NCBI GenBank assembly: GCA_965178125.1
Contig: OZ237749.1
Coordinates: 868,001 to 932,000, forward strand
Source of the DNA: Bilabrum cf. latius
Taxonomy: Eukaryota > Bigyra: Bicosoecida > Bigyra > Bicosoecida
Direction: 5' to 3'
DNA length: 64,000 bases
The notes below the pieces were generated by a model that was given only the letters and a program-made list of their open reading frames with translations, was not told the DNA's origin and ran no database searches. This document shows positions 25,001-35,410 of the stretch, piece after piece (the first letter of the stretch is position 1; each line of letters starts with the position of its first letter). The position numbers were made by a program, and so were the translations under genes.

Positions 25001-27075
25001 GCCGTAGTACCGGATGATGTTGGGGTGCACCAGCCTCCCGCTCGACAGCACGTCCACCTCCTTCCTCGCGGCGGATTTCTCTTCGTCCGACATGCCGTGC
25101 ATCTTGAGGCACTTGATCACGACGTCCAGCCCGGACCGCTTGTGAGTCGCGAGCTGTGCCACGCCGAAGGATCCCTCGCCGATGATCCTCCTGAGCTTAA
25201 AGTCAGAGGGACGGAATCCCTGCATGCCATACCACGCGAGTGGAGAGTCCTCCTCGCCGGAGTCTTCGGCCCCTTTGGCTGCCGCTGCATGCGCCTCTAG
25301 CGCGTGCGAGGTGCCCTAGGGCAGCTCTCCTTCTGCTTCCGGGTCAAACGACATGTCCGCGGCCGAGCTTGGGTCCTCCGAATAGTGCACCTCCACCATG
25401 TCATCCAATGCATCGTCCTTTGAGTCCGACCTTCCGCCCGCTCTTGGGTCAGAAGCATAGGCAGCCGACTGCAGACCAGAGTACGCTGGCTAGCTAGGCT
25501 GCTCAGCCCCAGTGCCAAATTTGCCGTACAAATGCCCTTGATAGCCTACATGAGGTCCTGGCAGTATTTGTGGCCCTGCTTGCCCAGCTCGTTGCTGTGC
25601 TTGAGCCTGTGCCTGCGCTTGCATCATTGACCTCAGCTGCATCTCGCGCTCTTGCAGCAGCTGCACCACCGCCTGCCTCGTGCTTGGGTCTAGTGAATTG
25701 ATGTCGACGCCCTGCATTGCCATTGCAGCGGCTGGGTCCGGTGGAGGGGTATACACAGGGGTCGAGCCAGGCACAGTGCCCTGTTGCGGCGATCCGCCGG
25801 GCATTCCCATGCGTACTGGGGAGCCGTACGGCGGCGTACCGGCTGCGCTCCCAGTCGGTGGGGTGCTTGCAAGCCCCATGCTGCCATGTGGCGTGCTCGG
25901 GCTCGGGATGGCCACCTGTTGCTGGTGGTAAGGGTGCTGGTGGTAGGCTTGCTAGCCCGGAAGTGCTGGAGGCAGGGCGCGTCTCAGCCTCACGCCATCC
26001 TGGTCTTGGTACCCGCCGCCTGCTTCGAGAGACGACGTCTCTGGCTAGTAGTGCTGGTGCTATGCTGCGGCCTGCTGGTAGTCCCGGTCAGTGCGAGATT
26101 CGGACGAGAAGTGGCCTACGCCTTCCGGATCGGTACGACTCGACTCGTGGCTTCGGCTGCCCGCCGATGCTCCATTGCCACCGCTCCTTCGCTTCCTCGG
26201 GCTATTTCGCAGCCTTTCCATGTGCTTCTTATACGAGTCTGCTAGGTCGGATGATATCTCGGACTAAGCTCCGGCGGAGCTCCCCGGGGTGGAAGAAGGA
26301 CCCCTTCGGCTCCCCCTCGCCCCACTGCGGGGACTGGCACCAGGGTTGCCACCCCCACCCCCACCGCTCTCACTCCCGTTCGACTCGGGCAATGACCGGC
26401 CCCTCCTCATGGGGTTGGGTCTCGCGACTCCACCGCGCATCCTGACCTGTCGCCCCGCGCCTGCGCCACTTCCGCCCCCTCGACTCACGGGCCGGCTGGG
26501 GGACTCTTTGGAGGAGCGCTCGCTCCTGCTCCTACCCCCGCCAGCATCTGGGGTCCCTCTGCTCGCGGACCGACTGCTGTCTCGGCTGCCCTTCATGTGG
26601 CTGCGACTGCTCCCAGGCGGGATGTGCTCAGATCCTTGGCGACCACGCTGGGCCACCCCTGGGCTGCTGTATCTGCCCCCGCGACCCACGCGACCTCCGC
26701 TGCCGCTTCGTATAGCACTGCCGCCGGAGTCCCGCCGAGCCCGCCCGTCGACAGCAGCAGGCGGGGGCGGCGCACCCCCCTCGGATGGCAGGGGCGGAGG
26801 GCTCCCGATCCAAGAACCCCCCCCCGCCCCTCCAGACGCACTGCGCCCCCCGCTCGCCCCGCGGCTTGAATTCCGCCTCCCACGACCCGCGACTCCCTGC
26901 CGGCTGCTCGATACCCCCACCCCCGCTCTGTCCCTGCTTCCGGCCCGCTGCCCCTGCCTCTGCCCCTACCCCTACCAGCTACCCGCCCCGGCTCTCTGGC
27001 GCCCGTATCGCTTCCCATCCCCACCCGCACCTTCTGCCCCGCTGCTCTGAGAACCATGTGACCAAGACCTTCCCC

Positions 27076-27110
<35 letters not shown>

Positions 27111-27739
27111 ATGCCGGCGGGCAGAGCAGGCACATGGTCCCAACCAGGGGCCAGGGACTGGCGGTCTAGGGGCCTCGAAGGCAAGGCTGGGCTGCTGTGG
27201 GCGGATCCAGTCCCTGCATTCCCTGCCATGGCTGGTGTACCCGCCCTGCTAGGCGTTACAGCTCCGGCCAAAGACCTGGATGAGGCTCCGGACGGTGCTC
27301 CCACGCCTCCGCTGCTGCCTGCTGCGGCTGCTACCGAAACACCAGCCGCAGCACCACCGTAGTGCGGGGACTGCATTCCAGCTAGCTGGGCATAGTATGC
27401 GCCTGGAACACCGCTTGCACTCGTCAGGGGCATACCAGCGGGCGTACTATCGTCGGTCAAGCGCCCGGAAGAGTCCTCGCGGCTGTCGGTCACTCCGAGC
27501 GGAGCCCGAATGTGGGTCGGGACCCCCGCCTCCCTCCCGCCGCCGCCATAGTAACGAACCTGTGATCCAAGATTGCGAACGCCTCGGTGAGTCTGGCCAA
27601 CAGAAGATCCGGGACCAGGGACTGCGTGGCCGCCACTTCCGAGTCGTTGCTGCTCCGCCTCTGCTGCTGGTGAGTATTGCACCCCACGTCTGAACTGCCT
27701 GCCCGCGGCAGCAATTCGATCGTTAGCGGTTCTGTCCAT
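16008..27739 (-). CDS. Giant NEK-type Ser/Thr kinase, 3,863 aa
   Basis: Exon 1 is 27739-24787 and exon 2 is 24646-16008 (8.6 kb, TGA), with a 140-nt intron (GTGAGT..TTGCAG) between HRDLKAQNIFLQ and the DFG segment. The same frame is kept over 11.6 kb with 18 TAGs and no TAA or TGA. The kinase domain is at about 847-1115: GEGSFG P-loop, catalytic Lys876 (VVIK), HRDLKAQN with Asp975, DFG 995-997, and GTPYSLSPEM, the activation-segment form of NIMA-related kinases. Residue 969, just before RILHRD, is TAG, at a site usually Lys/Arg/Gln in NEKs. The flanks are long and disordered: an 838-residue N-terminal Gly/Ser/Pro/Gln region with poly-Gln, and a 2,700-residue Ser/Ala/Arg tail rich in SP and RxxS motifs. 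NEKs act in mitosis and cilia; the exact role here is unknown. No other domain is visible in the tail. Confidence 0.85.
27077..27109 (-). repeat. CAG/CTG triplet run encoding poly-Gln
   Basis: An uninterrupted CTG run on the plus strand is read as CAG codons in the N-terminal region of the giant kinase, giving about 11 glutamines. No TAG occurs inside this pure run, although TAG codons appear about 110 bp downstream in a Gln-Gly repeat of the same protein. It is likely length-polymorphic. Confidence 0.85.
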
Positions 27740-28066
27740 CTGATTGACCTATCTGGATGCGTCGCAAGCAATCCTGACGGGTTTCCAGCAACCGAGGCCT
27801 AGCTGGATGGTAACAACAAAGGACAACGAGCAGCAACGCAGTTTTTCGCTTGTCACGCCAAAAGCAAAGTAAGTAAATTCACTTATGTCACGGCAATTAT
27901 GGATGCGTTAAGAGCTTTCGCTCCCCGGTGGGACCAAGAATCCGTCGAGCAACTGGGCGCCGCGCATTATGATGTTCCGCATTCCTTTGGCGAAGGAGAA
28001 CCACTGAAACTGCCCTGCTATCAAGCAGACGGCGAATTCCTGTGTTTTTTGTTGTTAGATCGTAGT
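27740..28066. promoter_or_regulatory. Divergent intergenic region, kinase / syntaxin
   Basis: 327 bp between the start codons of the minus-strand kinase and the plus-strand syntaxin, with lower GC than the flanking coding sequence. It probably holds both promoters. An ATG at 27899 opens an in-frame stretch of 56 codons that runs into the syntaxin start without a stop. It could be an N-terminal extension, but the proposed Met at 28067 begins the typical low-complexity N-terminus. I see no TATA box that I would defend. Confidence 0.4.
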
Positions 28067-29048
28067 ATGTCTGGCTGGGGGGCATAGCGTGGCGGCAAGA
28101 AAGGTGGGAAAGGTGGGAAATCTGGTTGGGGAAAGCGTGGCGCGGCAGCTGGTAGATCATCAGCCAAGGGAGCCGGCGAGGACGCTGGTAGCAGCCGTGC
28201 AGTTGACGAAGAAATCGGCCAGGATACACGATCACTAATGCGTCTCAGCAGAGCGATTGCTGCTACCTCGGAGCAAGTTCGCAGAGGCACTGGATCTGTG
28301 TCGAGATTGTGAGAGCGCTGATGTTACTGTAGATTCACTACGCAACTAGTTCGCACTGAATGCTAGCCTGTCGTCTATGTATCTCAACAGCGGTCGCAGA
28401 CAGGCCCAGGTCAAGAGCGGGAAGGATCTCGTGCGAACCATGGTGCAGAAGCAGAAGACTCTGTTGCCGCAGTGGGTGGATGAAGCAGCATCAGAAGACG
28501 CGAAGGCTGGCCGGCGGCGAGCCATGCAGCGAGTCGCAACTCAAGCGAAGCAGGCGATTGAGGCGTTTGTAAGCGAAGAGGAGAAGGCCCAGCGCGCCGA
28601 GAAGGAGGCGGGCACTCCGGTGGCCAGCGACAGGGGCGCCGCGGCCCCCTTGCTAGGTTCCGCGCAGGACGCATCGGGCGACGCTGAGGCGCAGGCTGCC
28701 CTCGCCGACGCCGAGCAGAGGCTTCGGGTGGCGGAGCTGACCGGTGACTTGGCGGCGGAGAGGGAGGAGCAGATCGACCAGATCTACCAGGACACGGCCG
28801 AGGTGCACGAGATCTTCCAGGATGTGGCCGAGCTCGTGGAGGAGTAGGACGACATGGTGAGGACCATCGAGTTCAACGCAGTGGACGCGAGGGATCGGAC
28901 CGAGAAGGGCGTGGATGACCTGGACAAAGCGGCCGAGTACCAGGGTGCCTTCAGCACCAAGATCATCTGCTTTATCATCATCCTGGTGCTCATCGTGGCG
29001 GGGGTGGGCGGGTACTTGGGCTACAGGTTCACGCACAATAAGAAATGA
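28067..29048 (+). CDS. Qa-SNARE, syntaxin 7/12 (Pep12) type
   Basis: Exons 28067-28308 and 28391-29048, with an 82-nt intron (GTGAGA..CAACAG); phase 2 joins to Phe; 299 aa; TGA stop. After a Gly/Lys-rich start comes an Habc-like helical region (about 55-150), then the SNARE motif (IDQIYQDTAEVHEIFQDVAE..), and a C-terminal anchor (IICFIIILVLIVAGVGGYLG) followed by a short tail, the usual tail-anchored Qa-SNARE layout. The SNARE core aligns residue for residue with syntaxins, and the TAG at 28845-28847 falls on the invariant zero-layer Gln (LVEE-TAG-DDMVRTIE against LVESQGEMIDRIE of syntaxin 1A). A second TAG is at 28085-28087. It fuses vesicles with endosomal or vacuolar membranes by family knowledge; the compartment is inferred. 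Confidence 0.88.
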
Positions 29049-29781
29049 GAGAGCCAGAACCGAGGCTGGCGATTAAGGCAAAGGAGGGGCGTTGGTCGGC
29101 GGAAGCGTGGATCTGGTAAGTCGGGACTGGCCTGACCAAGCTTGGCATCACCAGGCTCTCGGGTGGGTGGATGGGTGAAGGACCGCTGGTCCAAGTTTTT
29201 GAGTTCGCGGCAAATTTCAGTATGACGCCAAAGGGGGTGACTGGGATGAGCTGGGGGCAAGGGGTGGGGGACAGAGTGGGTTGTGCATGGGTTTCGTGTG
29301 GAAGAAGGGGCGGGGCTGCTCTTGTGGTGGGTGCGGCCCTGCATGTATCGATAGTAGAGTAGTTGGTCATCGATCGACAGTGGGGTGCTATCCCTCGGTC
29401 GGTTCAAGTTGGCTCAGGTCCTGCTGCCCTGCTCCTGCCCGCGTGAGGCTGAGGCCGTGCTGGTATGGAGAGAGAGAGGTGCGGGCCTGGCGGAGCAACG
29501 GCGGTCCAGACATTGGACGGCCATTTGCTTGGATGCAAGGTGCAGTCCGCGGGGTGGGCATCTATTAGAGCTGGTAATGATCACTGCAATGAAGATTATA
29601 AACTTCTTGTTCCGTGATAGTATGTTGCTCGTCACATTTGCCGAAACACAGGACCGGTGGCGTCGCTTTCTTGAGAGACAATAGCGATACAAAAACAGAA
29701 AACCTGGTCTGACTGAATGATGATTCAAAGCACCGCCCCGCGATTCGCCCACTCGGAGCAACTTGAAAGCTCAGCTCAGAA
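29049..29781. other. Intergenic, convergent 3' region
   Basis: 733 bp between the 3' ends of the syntaxin (+) and the EF-hand gene (-). Short open stretches occur, but none has a plausible start with matching splice signals or family resemblance. G-rich on the plus strand. I see no RNA gene or repeat. It probably contains both 3' UTRs. Confidence 0.4.
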
Positions 29782-30655
29782 TCACCGAGGACGCCCCGGA
29801 CGACCGGGCCTGCCAGGGCCCCGCCCCGGACGACCAGGACCCCCGCCAGCCGCACCTGGTCTGCCGGGTCTCCCAGGTCGCCCGGGCCCACCCGCTCTCG
29901 CGGGGCCACCACGCCCTGGCCTGCCTCGGCCGGGCCTCCCTCCGGCGGCAGGGGCTGCTGCCGCCGCAGCGCCACCGGCTGCCGCGCCGCCGGCCGCACC
30001 GGCACCTGACGCTGCCTCTACGGCTGCGCCTGCTGCCATCCCTCCTTCAGTCATAAGCTTGACGAAATCATTCTTCTTGCCCGCCACCTTAACCATTTCT
30101 TCGGCCTCCTCGTCCGTGAGGTGCTCGCCAAGCTTTTGCATGCCCTCCTTCAGTGCCTCCGGTGTGAGCGCATCTTCTTCGCCTCCAGCCTTAAGAAGCA
30201 AGTCGTACGCATCCCCGAAGGCTTCAGAATACTTTGGATCGGACATCTTTTTGTGCATTTGGATTGCAAACGTTTCGAAGTCCACTGGGGCGTCCGTGTC
30301 GCGCCCGCTAAACTATCTGAGCATGTACTTGTAGTCGCTGTCGGTATATGTCTAATCTGCGATGGATAACACAAGCGTGCAACATCACGCAGCCACAAAA
30401 ATGCACAGGCGTGCCGCTACGAATGGCGCAACACTCCCGCCGGGGCCCTGCTAGTCCAAGAGTAGTACAGCGCCAAGTAGACCTGATCTTACCAAACTAA
30501 GTTTCTAGCAAATTCTTCAATCCCTCTGCAGTGATTTGCTCATCAGCGCCGGCAAACATGCTGAACGCAGACGCGTACTCTTCAAGCCTATCACGTTTAA
30601 TCCCCTTCTCAGCTAGCCGCGCCCTAGTCGCTGGATCCGTAGGACCCCCTGGCAT
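29782..30655 (-). CDS. EF-hand protein with Pro-Gly-Arg tail
   Basis: Exons 30655-30493 and 30356-29782, with a 136-nt intron (G/GTAAGA..ATCGCAG); the phase-1 join restores Asp; 245 aa; TGA. Three TAGs are read as Gln (30499-30497, 30354-30352, 30315-30313). Residues 1-160 show calmodulin-like helix patterns: ADEQITAEGLKNLLETQF, SGRDTDAPVDFETF, GEHLTDEEAEEMVKVAG and NDFVKLM. The calcium loops are short of the acidic ligands expected, so calcium binding is doubtful. After Gly/Ala-rich spacers the last 60 residues are a near-periodic Pro-Gly-Arg repeat (PGRPGRPGRP), collagen-like in Gly spacing and strongly basic; such a tail could bind nucleic acid or be structural. It is divergent from the Na+/H+ exchanger (153 bp). 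Confidence 0.75.
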
Positions 30656-30808
30656 TATTGCACTTGGTCCGAATCGAAAGGTGGTGCAGCGTCGCCAAGT
30701 GGTTATCAGCAACCCAAACGTTTTTTCGTCGGGAATAAATGCACCTTACTGAAATCTGTATTGTCCGAGCTCCAGTTGCACCGGCCTCGATATCTGACCA
30801 CAGTCGGC

Positions 30809-33017
30809 ATGCAAGTCGATTTATTGACTCCATTGGGCGCAGAGCCTTCATCAAATGGTGAGTGACGTCTGCTTTGACCTTGGTCCGCGCTGTGCCCATT
30901 TGTAGTTTGCCCAGCTATTGAATGTACATTCCACGAGATCCGTACCTGCCGTTTTGCTCTCCCACAGGCACTGATGGCCCGAATGCAGAGGAGCAGCACG
31001 AGTTTGCTTCAATTGCTACAATAACAGCAGTGAGTCGAAGGCACGCATGTTTTGGCTCTTCTATCATCGTTTGTTTAGAATTTGCACCTCATTCGACTGA
31101 CCGTTCGTGCGATTCGCAGATGTTCATAGTGGCTGCATCCATCGTGTTCGGGTACTTTGCCAAGAAGTATCATTTTTACTACTTGCCCGAGTCGGCCTTC
31201 ACACTGCTGGTAAGAAAAATGCTGCACCGGCAAGCTTCAGCGCCGCATGCTTTGCTCCGAGCTTTAGGCCAGCGCTGCTGTGTTCCTGTTCGCCAACGTG
31301 CTCGCAGCTCGGCCTCCTCATTGGTGGTCTCGCATGGTTGATTCTAGCGGGCAAGGACGACGAGGAGCTGGAGACCCTCAAGTTCTAGCCGGACACTTTC
31401 TTCTTTCTCCTGCTCCCCCCCATCATCTTTGAGGCGGGGTACTCGCTCCGACGAAAGAGTTTCTTTAGCAACTTTAGCACAATCTTGCTATTTGCGGTCC
31501 TTGGAACCATCATCAGCACGTTCGTGATCGGATTCTCCATGTACGGGTTCGCCAAGGCCGGCCTGGTGCCCACCATGAACACAGAGTCTCCCTTTCAGGC
31601 CCTCATGTTCGGTGCCCTCATCTCTGCCGTGGATCCGGTGGCCACGCTCGCTATCATGGGCTCTCCGCAGCTCAACTGCGACAAGCTGCTGTACTCGCTC
31701 GTGTTCGGCGAATCCGTGCTGAACGACGCAGTGGCCATCGTGCTCTTCCACACCTTCTTGGGCATGACCGAGAGCGGCCTCGACCTGAGCAAGGCGGGGT
31801 CCTACTTCGAGCTGCTTGGCAAGTTCATAGGCATCTCCATCGGGTCCATCATCCTGGGAGTGCTCATCGGGCTGGGGGCATGCGTGGTCTTCAAGTTCAC
31901 CAACCTGCGCAAGTACCCCAGCAAGGAGATCACGCTGCTCATCGTGTTCGCCTACACGTCCTACGCGCTCGGGGAAGCGGCGCAGCTCTCGGGAATCATG
32001 AGCATCTTCTTCACCGGTATCGTGCTGTCTCACTACAACCTTTACAACATGTCGGTGGAGACGAGGGGCGCGGCGCAGTACGTGTTCAAAGCCCTAGCGC
32101 ACACCACTGAGACAGCCGTGTTCGCGTACATGGGCGTGACCATTTTCACGGGGGGATACAAGACGTGGAAGTACGTAGGAGCTTCCGTGCTGGCGCTGCT
32201 GTGCTGCCTGGTGGCGCGGGCCTTCAACACCTTCCCTCTGGCCAACCTGGCCAACCTGGGCAGGAAGAAGAGGATCCCCTGCAACATGCAGTTCCTCATC
32301 TGGTTTGCCGGTCTACGAGGGGCCATCGCATTCGCACTGTCGCTCAACATGCCCTGCAGCGCAGACGCGAACGGCAACTCCAACTGCAACGAGGTCTGGG
32401 ACAACGATATCATCGTAACCATGACCCTGTTCATCGTGGTGTTCACCACGGTGGTGGCGGGCGGATTCACAGAGCCCCTGCTGACCAGGATGAACCTGAG
32501 GACCGGAGATGCCGAGGAGGACGAGACGGAGGAACTCACGGCCACGCTGGTGCGCAAGGCGGCCAGCAACCGGAAGCGGGGCGGGCTGCACGCGTGGTGG
32601 CACAACGTGGACGAGCAGTACATGAAGCCGTGCTTCTCCAGCGAGGCGCGGAGCGGGGGACCCAGCGGTTCGTTGGTTGGGATTTACACCTCCTCGGGAG
32701 GGGGGGGAGGAGGCAGCGGCTCGGGGATGGAGGGCAGCAACGGTGGCAGCGGGTACGGGCAGGGCACCGGGATGCTGCGCGGGTCCACCGGTGGATACGG
32801 GTCCACGACGAGCTCGCAGGACGATGACGGAGACCTCGGTGGGGGCACAGCGCAGGGGGCCGCTCTGATGGGACAGTCCATGACCGGGCTGGGGAGCGTG
32901 GGGGCCAGTCTGCCAGCTTCGGCCGCCGCAGCCGCGGCCATCTCGGGCGACATTGGCACGTACCAGGCACCCGAGGACGGGGACGGCGACCTAGGCGGAG
33001 CGGCGGACGCCCTGTGA
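30809..33017 (+). CDS. Na+/H+ exchanger, NHE8/NHX type
   Basis: Four exons: 30809-30857, 30968-31029, 31120-31209 and 31308-33017; introns of 110, 90 and 98 nt with GTGAGT, GTGAGT and GTAAGA donors; all phases agree; 636 aa; TGA. About twelve membrane segments. Family hallmarks are LLPPIIFEAGYSL (amiloride-site region), the TM5 core ISAVDPVATLAIMGS, SVLNDAVAIVLF with the ND ion-site pair, and FAGLRGAIAFAL. TAG 31386-31388 (Gln94) lies just before PDTFFFLLLPPII, at a loop position usually polar (Arg in human NHE8). The C-terminal 150 residues are Gly/Ser-rich, with no regulatory domain recognised. It exchanges Na+ or K+ for H+ across an endomembrane or plasma membrane; the location is inferred from NHE8 similarity. 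Confidence 0.92.
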
Positions 33018-33650
33018 CGGGGATGGGGTGGGTCTAGCTGTAGCGCCATCGTAGGGCAACGGGTCGACCCCAAGCGGCCAGGATGCAGTCTCCACCACCA
33101 GCGACATGGCTTCGATGCGGATGGATAGCGAGCGCAGCGGGTGCGATCCGATGGACACCGCACGCGCTTCCAAAAGTCTTGCTGTGTGTGGCTGCCTTGC
33201 TGGGGCAGGTGCTCTGTCGGGCAGGCTTGCAAAAGCTGCGACAGAGCACCTCCTCGTCCGACTCCCTACCTGCGTGTGATTGGATAGTTTAGGTTAAATC
33301 GGTTTATCTGGTATTTGGATTTGTAAGGTGTATAGCGAAGCAAGCAACTTGCGTGCAACGGTAGGTGCATTTCTGCCAAGTTCGACCGCCGTGAGCCAGC
33401 CTGTAACTGTATGGATGTACCAACGGTTGCATGAAAACATGTCTTCTATCTAATGGCGTTTTCCCAGCATGCTTGGGCTGGGGAAGGCATCAGCGCAACG
33501 AAGTGTTGTGTCCCGACGCGATCTTGGTGTGTTTTGAGTCCCTCCGTGCGATGTATGTGTGTGCCAACGGCCAATCTAGCAGCAATCGGTTAAAATACTA
33601 CATTGTACATTTGTTGTCCCTGGGGAACAGCTATATTCTCGCAGGGAAAC
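33018..33650. other. Intergenic, tandem genes
   Basis: 633 bp between the exchanger stop and the esterase start, both on the plus strand. GC falls clearly after about 33280. It contains the exchanger 3' UTR and the esterase promoter and leader. A CTCGCAG just before the esterase ATG could be a splice acceptor for an upstream leader exon. No gene, repeat or RNA seen. Confidence 0.4.
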
Positions 33651-35161
33651 ATGAAGGCAGGGTACGCCGTCGCAATTGCTGCCGCTGGCGCTGTTCTGGC
33701 GCACGCATCGGTCCCGGACCATCCGGACATCCACACGTGCCACTATCATCCTAACATGTTTCATGAGTACGGCAAGGGACCAGAGAATCCCTTGAGCGAT
33801 TCGCCCGGCATCAGGTTCTACACGAACACGTCGGACCCACTCGCCGTCTCCCTCGATGGGAGCTCTGGAGCGTACTACTTCAGGTCAGGAACTGCTACTA
33901 CCTCCTGGTACATCCATCATCAGGGTGGCGGCTGGTGCGAGTCTTACGACGACTGTATCGGTCGCTCACAGGGCGGCCTCGGCTCCTCCAAGGGCTTCCC
34001 GCCGACTGCTGACCTGGGCGGCGGGTACTTCTCGCAGGACCCAGCTGTCAACCCCATGATGTACAACTGGAACTCCGTTTTTATGAAGTACACTGACGGC
34101 GCCAGCTTCTCCGGTGACAACAGCACCTCTGGCACCGATGGAGCGCACGGCCTCCATTTCCGCGGCCGTCGCATCCTCAACGCCGTGATCAAGCAGCTGC
34201 TCGAGTAGCACGGGCTGAACCAGGCCACCGAGGTGGTGATCAGCGGGTGCAGTGCGGGCGGGCTGGCCACGTACCTGCACGCGGACCACTGGGCCGATGC
34301 CCTGCAGGAGGCCAAGGTCCCCGTGAAGCGCATCGCCGCCCTCCCGGACAGCGGGTTCTTCCTGGACGAGCAGCTGGTGGCACCCGTCCCGGAGCCTCCC
34401 GTGCAGCCTGAGGGGTCCGTGAGGGGCGCGGGCCAGGTGGGCACGACTGTGCCTGGCAATTACCACGCCGGGCTGCGCTGGGTGTACCAGGCGCAGAACT
34501 CCACGGGTGGCTTGAACGCGCTGTGCGAGGCGACCGAGGCCAACCCGGCGGACTGCATCTACGCGCAGGTCAGCTCCAAGTACATCAAGACGCCCACCTT
34601 CCCGCTACAGGCCGAGTACGGTGAGACACGTTCGGAGTGCAGTGCGCATGGCGTGCTCGCCAACCATGAAGTCTAGCGAATGAATAGGATTTATCCCGTG
34701 CTTGTGTATGCATTTTGATTCCTAGCCTTTCCTTTGCATTTCATGCCCCGCAGACGCGTGGCAGACTGGGTTAGACTTTCGTGATAGTTTCTGCGTCACT
34801 GTCCTGCAGCGTGACATGGCTCGGCGGCGTCCATCGCGTTTGAACCACAGTCTCTCCCCCATTTCCTCCACTTTTTGTGCCCCGCAGCCACGTGCTGCCC
34901 CCGAACCCCAGCAACGATCTCATCCAGCAGATGGGCGACAACATCACGGCACTCGTCAAGAGCAACCTTCTGTCTCAGCCCCAGCACGGGGTGTACCTGG
35001 ACAGCTGCCACCACCACTGCGGTAAGTGGGGCGAACTCGAGATCGACGGGGACGTGCAGGCCACCGCGTTCACCAAGTTCTTCTACGGGATGACCAAGCA
35101 AAAGGTGTGGATCCAGGGCCAGAAGTACCCGTGCGATGCATGCTGCTCGGTGCAGCAATGA
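33651..35161 (+). CDS. Pectinacetylesterase / Notum-family esterase
   Basis: Exons 33651-34620, 34754-34769 (only 16 nt) and 34888-35161; introns of 133 and 118 nt; phases 1 and 2 join to YDAWQTGHVLPPNPSN, typical for plant PAEs; 419 aa; TGA. An N-terminal signal peptide (MKAGYAVAIAAAGAVLAHA) implies secretion. Family motifs: HHQGGGWCESYDDCIGRS near the N-terminus, nucleophile SGCSAGG (Ser201), many Cys, and LDSCHHHCGKW carrying the likely catalytic His. TAG 34206-34208 (Gln186) sits in LLE-TAG-HGLNQATEVV just before the nucleophile elbow. The family removes acetyl (plants) or palmitoleoyl (Notum) esters; the substrate here is unknown, probably an acetylated wall or matrix polysaccharide. Confidence 0.9.
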
Positions 35162-35410
35162 GATGCAAGCAAAATGATAGCTTCATGCCAAGCCATGTTT
35201 TTGTTTCATTCTACACTGCTTGCTGTCTGCTTAACAACTAGATTTGAGCCTTCAATCGTGAGTCATGATCCAGAGCGACCGTCCAATCTAGGCTGGGCAA
35301 GTGCTCGGCATGGCACGACGAGGTGCCGCAGGGTCGGCCTCATACCACCGCTACAGCTCGCAGATGCGAACTGATGCTGCAGCTCAAGCCGTAGGGCTTG
35401 CATCGATGTT

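Noticed and set aside
27899-28066. N-terminal extension of the syntaxin
   Set aside because: The frame is open, but its codon use differs and the Met at 28067 begins a normal syntaxin-like N-terminus. Not included in the gene model.
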